Assembly (NCBI GenBank): GCA_020636095.1
Contig: JACJYN010000009.1
Span: 281,553 to 345,552 of the forward strand
Source of the DNA: Lewinellaceae bacterium
GTDB taxonomy: Bacteria > Bacteroidota > Bacteroidia > Chitinophagales > Saprospiraceae
Length of the DNA stretch: 64,000 bases
Reading direction: 5' to 3'
Positions 59,258 to 64,000 of this stretch are shown in pieces. Below the pieces are notes generated by a model, which was given only the letters and a program-made list of their open reading frames with translations, did not search any database and had not been told where the DNA came from. Made by a program: the position numbers and the translations under genes. How positions within the stretch are numbered: position 1 is the stretch's first letter; each line of letters opens with the position of its first letter.

Positions 59258-62200
59258 GTTTCAATTCCAATCTGGTACGATTAAGGCGGTGTTTCGATAA
59301 CACTGATTATGCCGGCACAGAGATGTTTCAATTCCAATCTGGTACGATTAAGGCGAGACCGCCGCCTGCCACTCTACAAGCACGAGACCAGTTTCAATTC
59401 CAATCTGGTACGATTAAGGCATTTGGAGGGCTTGAAACAATTGAAGTAAATCGCCTGTTTCAATTCCAATCTGGTACGATTAAGGCCAGGCTGGCATCGG
59501 GGTCGGCATCTCCGCCGGCGTGTTTCAATTCCAATCTGGTACGATTAAGGCTGGCTGGCAATACCGCGTTCGTGCCCAGCTCCATCATGTTTCAATTCCA
59601 ATCTGGTACGATTAAGGCTTCACCACGACCTGGCACCTTAGCACCTATAACAATGTTTCAATTCCAATCTGGTACGATTAAGGCTCGCATTGCTGTTATT
59701 CGTCATCTACCTGATCGCCGTTTCAATTCCAATCTGGTACGATTAAGGCGATGGCAATATTCAACCGCCGGGCCACCGGGAAATAGTTTCAATTCCAATC
59801 TGGTACGATTAAGGCCGTACGCCCAAAAGGTCTAACTTTTCTTCAAATTCGTTTCAATTCCAATCTGGTACGATTAAGGCAGCGAGTTCGGCTCTGTACC
59901 TGTTTTTTGGGACAAGTTTCAATTCCAATCTGGTACGATTAAGGCTGTACTTTGTAACTGCCGAATAGCGGCCCTATCGTGTTTCAATTCCAATCTGGTA
60001 CGATTAAGGCAGTAGTAAGCAACGCGGAAAGCGGAGGACAGCCATGTTTCAATTCCAATCTGGTACGATTAAGGCGCAGGTGCAGGAAGCCAGGCAATAA
60101 GCACAGGGCTGTTTCAATTCCAATCTGGTACGATTAAGGCATTCACTACGCTGATAGAAGGCGGCGCTAATGCGTTGTTTCAATTCCAATCTGGTACGAT
60201 TAAGGCCCACCTCGGCGCTAGAGAATGCGGAGACATCAGCCAGTTTCAATTCCAATCTGGTACGATTAAGGCTGCGTAAAGGTCGGATATGGAATAGCTT
60301 TGCCATGCGGTTTCAATTCCAATCTGGTACGATTAAGGCCCGGAGTGGGAGGTGCAGTGTAAAGGGTTAAGCCCGTTTCAATTCCAATCTGGTACGATTA
60401 AGGCACCAGGTATGTTATATCCTGGGACGGCACCAACAAGTTTCAATTCCAATCTGGTACGATTAAGGCCCGCCCTCGAGCGCAACGACCGGCGCACCCT
60501 ATCCCGTTTCAATTCCAATCTGGTACGATTAAGGCGCCACAAAGGCCGCGACATTGAATACTTCCATTGCGTTTCAATTCCAATCTGGTACGATTAAGGC
60601 CTTAAAGGCTTTCCTTGATGGAAAAGGAGAATCTTCTGTTTCAATTCCAATCTGGTACGATTAAGGCTGTCCTGCAAATGTTGTGGGCTGTATGGCGATG
60701 TAAGGTTTCAATTCCAATCTGGTACGATTAAGGCCCGGTCATGTTGCGCCAGGGCGCTGGCCAGGGCCAGGTTTCAATTCCAATCTGGTACGATTAAGGC
60801 GGAAGTACGGCATGGAAAAGATAAGCGCCGTAACCCGTTTCAATTCCAATCTGGTACGATTAAGGCGGGAAGAGGCGGGTTCTGTCCTAACGGATGACTA
60901 GTTTCAATTCCAATCTGGTACGATTAAGGCGATATGCACCCTGAAAAAGTGGAGGACGTAATTTTTGTTTCAATTCCAATCTGGTACGATTAAGGCCGTT
61001 GGCGAAATTGGCGAGTTTTCAACGCCCTACTTGTTTCAATTCCAATCTGGTACGATTAAGGCCCTTTTAAAAAATATGGTTTTGATTGATTGATATTTGT
61101 TTCAATTCCAATCTGGTACGATTAAGGCAACGACGTTCCGCTTGGACCGGCTGCGGATCTCATGTTTCAATTCCAATCTGGTACGATTAAGGCCCTTCAA
61201 AAAGAATGCAGACGGTAGCATTGACATTCGTTTCAATTCCAATCTGGTACGATTAAGGCGGGGAGTGTCATTAAGAAGCGGATTGGTATTTCAGTTTCAA
61301 TTCCAATCTGGTACGATTAAGGCCAGAGGCCAAGCAACGGGCCGACATCCTGCTCAACCGTTTCAATTCCAATCTGGTACGATTAAGGCCGGCGGCTGAC
61401 ATTTGATTGAGGCGCAACTTCAATAGTTTCAATTCCAATCTGGTACGATTAAGGCCCGGTAGGTAATCGGCTGGTCCCAAAACCATTTGGCGTTTCAATT
61501 CCAATCTGGTACGATTAAGGCGATTGCGATTACCGGGAGGATAGCGGGATGTATTGCGAGTTTCAATTCCAATCTGGTACGATTAAGGCTCAATCCATCC
61601 AGCGTCAATCAAGGGCTTTAAAATTGTTTCAATTCCAATCTGGTACGATTAAGGCATGTATTGCTCGAACTGCTTCGCCTCCGCTATTACGGTTTCAATT
61701 CCAATCTGGTACGATTAAGGCCGGCCTGTAATTGACGATATAACCGCCGGGGTGATAAGTTTCAATTCCAATCTGGTACGATTAAGGCCCCAAAACCATT
61801 TGGCGGGAACGTAGCCGAGCCCGGTTTCAATTCCAATCTGGTACGATTAAGGCTTTCGCGTGTTCAATGGTCCGGTTTTCATAATCGGAGTTTCAATTCC
61901 AATCTGGTACGATTAAGGCACCCTAGCCAAGACCCTGACAGCTACCTCAACACGTTTCAATTCCAATCTGGTACGATTAAGGCTCAGTCAGTGACCTGAA
62001 TAGTTTTGAGGTGGTAGCGTTTCAATTCCAATCTGGTACGATTAAGGCAACAGAGGCTAATGCCTTCAAGAAGTCGCCATATTTGTTTCAATTCCAATCT
62101 GGTACGATTAAGGCTGCCATGCTACTTGCTGATTGTGGTGTTGATCACACGTTTCAATTCCAATCTGGTACGATTAAGGCTCTTTAGCTGATAACATAGC

Positions 62201-64000
62201 CCAACGTTTACAGGTTGTTTCAATTCCAATCTGGTACGATTAAGGCCTTGAAAGAGTGGTCCATTCGGCAGGGCTACAATTGTTTCAATTCCAATCTGGT
62301 ACGATTAAGGCAGAACCACCAGACATGAGAGTAATGTACGTACCGATGTTTCAATTCCAATCTGGTACGATTAAGGCAACAAAGCGTATAGCGAAGAGGA
62401 AAGAGAAAAACTCGTTTCAATTCCAATCTGGTACGATTAAGGCCTGAAGAAAGCCGGGTTAAACCCAGGGCTAATGTAGTTTCAATTCCAATCTGGTACG
62501 ATTAAGGCTGGCTTGGTGGAGTACGTACTTCGATACGGATCAAGTTTCAATTCCAATCTGGTACGATTAAGGCAGCGGGAGCGGGAAGCACCGCATTAAA
62601 CACAGGGCTGTTTCAATTCCAATCTGGTACGATTAAGGCAGGGTTGGATGGACAACTCAATCACTCTTCGATCAAGTTTCAATTCCAATCTGGTACGATT
62701 AAGGCGCCTGCGCACACGCAGGGAAGGACTCACCTATATTGTTTCAATTCCAATCTGGTACGATTAAGGCTTGAAAAACTGGATATGCCCGTCAGCCAGG
62801 CCATAAGTTTCAATTCCAATCTGGTACGATTAAGGCTTTCCTTGTATCGTCGTTAGTCTTTGTTGCGCTCTTGTTTCAATTCCAATCTGGTACGATTAAG
62901 GCTTGTCGTAAATGTCCTCGACTTTTCCCTCTCCTACCTGTTTCAATTCCAATCTGGTACGATTAAGGCGCCCGTTTCGGTATCGTATAGAACGGGGCTA
63001 TCAGTGTTTCAATTCCAATCTGGTACGATTAAGGCTCTAGTACCTCTTTTGTGACCTCCTTAATGCTGTGTTTCAATTCCAATCTGGTACGATTAAGGCT
63101 AATCAAGGGTCAGGAAAGCCTCAGCGGATTAACGCGTTTCAATTCCAATCTGGTACGATTAAGGCAGCTAGTAACCACCGGCCTGGGGTCCGGTAAGGTG
63201 CGTTTCAATTCCAATCTGGTACGATTAAGGCAAACAACATTACGCTTGAGGGCGTTTTTTTGAACGAGTTTCAATTCCAATCTGGTACGATTAAGGCATT
63301 TTTTTGTACCGTTTTTTTTCCTGTTTTCCTAAGTTTCAATTCCAATCTGGTACGATTAAGGCGCATTCAAATTTATGAATCCACCTCCGCCTTTATGCGT
63401 TTCAATTCCAATCTGGTACGATTAAGGCACACCACGCTCTTTGAGTAGCGCGTTTACTTTATCGGTTTCAATTCCAATCTGGTACGATTAAGGCTGAAGG
63501 CCATGCAGCCAGACTATCTAGTAGTCCCTTGTTTCAATTCCAATCTGGTACGATTAAGGCTCGTATGTCCCACAAAAGCCGTTACACTCAACTAAGTTTC
63601 AATTCCAATCTGGTACGATTAAGGCAAAAATTGACGTGTTAGAGGCGCTTGACCACCTTTGTTTCAATTCCAATCTGGTACGATTAAGGCCTTTCAATTC
63701 CGCCGCTGTGGCGTCCGGGTAGACGCGTTTCAATTCCAATCTGGTACGATTAAGGCAATATTGCTTGGCTCCACTTCGCGCCCTTGTCTCTGTTTCAATT
63801 CCAATCTGGTACGATTAAGGCCAGGTTGCATATTCTGGGCAAGACGCAATTTCAATGTTTCAATTCCAATCTGGTACGATTAAGGCAAAATACCGGCTTA
63901 TTTATGCGCTTGTAGACACGCCGTTTCAATTCCAATCTGGTACGATTAAGGCTCGAAGAAGAAGAAGATAGGAAAGCATGAATACCTAAGTTTCAATTCC
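59258..64000 (-). CRISPR. CRISPR array, 72 complete repeats plus a truncated 73rd
   Basis: The 30-bp plus-strand repeat begins GTTTCAATTCC and ends GGTACGATTAAGGC, with AATCT between. It recurs every 64-68 bp from 59258 to the window end, where the repeat starting at 63990 is cut. Spacers are 34-38 bp and all different. I saw no variant repeat, even at the left end. On the minus strand the repeat ends ATTGAAAC, the typical 8-nt 5' handle of type I and III crRNAs, so transcription is probably right to left and the leader lies beyond 64000. The flank on the left is a G-rich repeat, not a leader. No cas gene is in the window, so the subtype is undetermined. The invariant repeats and large size suggest an array that is or was recently active. 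Confidence 0.97.

Noticed and set aside
59254..63883. Open frames with repeated FQFQSGTIKA or FNSNLVRLR peptides
   Set aside because: These are translations of the CRISPR repeat in different frames and not repeat proteins.
1..64000. tRNA or rRNA genes
   Set aside because: No cloverleaf-like or rRNA-like sequence was noticed in the intergenic regions by eye; a covariance-model scan was not possible.

Overview
The window comes from a Bacteroidota chromosome, most likely a Saprospiria-type organism. Evidence: a SusC/SusD pair, two proteins with type IX secretion (T9SS) C-terminal domains, Bacteroidota -7 promoter boxes (TAnnTTTG), many TTG/GTG-looking start regions without Shine-Dalgarno sequences, and about 50 % GC. 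The lineage below phylum is inference.

Layout. (1) 1-6.1 kb: the 3' part of a maltokinase-type kinase, a GNAT acetyltransferase behind a small inverted-repeat element, and two tandem paralogous T9SS-exported proteins bracketed by inverted copies of a second short repeat. (2) 6.1-21.5 kb: two paralogous 518-residue secreted proteins, two paralogous secreted HExxH (gluzincin-like) metalloprotease-TPR proteins, a secreted hypothetical protein, a 570-bp degenerate repeat tract, an exported caspase-TPR protein, an exported WD40-caspase protein and a small secreted protein. (3) 21.5-24.3 kb: a mobile-element scar. It holds remnants of a hybrid histidine kinase/AraC-type regulator split by a small CTAG-flanked element, a frameshifted IS110-family transposase and two further short inverted-repeat elements. 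(4) 24.3-42.1 kb: five head-to-tail WD40-caspase genes on the minus strand, one of them broken by a cluster of frameshifts. Upstream lie a second small secreted protein and a membrane-anchored HTH protein with four 10-bp direct repeats before its start codon. (5) 44.6-55 kb: a plus-strand operon of a DASS-type anion transporter, SusC, SusD, an SGNH-type hydrolase, a lipoprotein with Calx-beta and duplicated lamin-tail domains, and an alpha/beta-hydrolase lipoprotein. (6) 55-59 kb: small genes (hypothetical, GNAT, secreted hypothetical, half-size Na+/Ca2+ exchanger, cold-shock protein). (7) 59.26 kb to the end: a CRISPR array with 72 complete 30-bp repeats and a 73rd cut by the window edge; no cas genes are in view.

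The most unusual part is the exported caspase complex. Seven caspase-fold proteins all keep the His-Cys dyad (GHG and DAC motifs) and carry signal peptides. Six are fused to WD40 propellers whose sequences diverge strongly, while the caspase and C-terminal domains stay nearly constant. Two related metalloprotease-TPR proteins and several secreted proteins of unknown function sit among them. A reasonable inference is a periplasmic or surface proteolytic sensing system with diversified sensors and one conserved effector; its trigger and substrate cannot be read from sequence.
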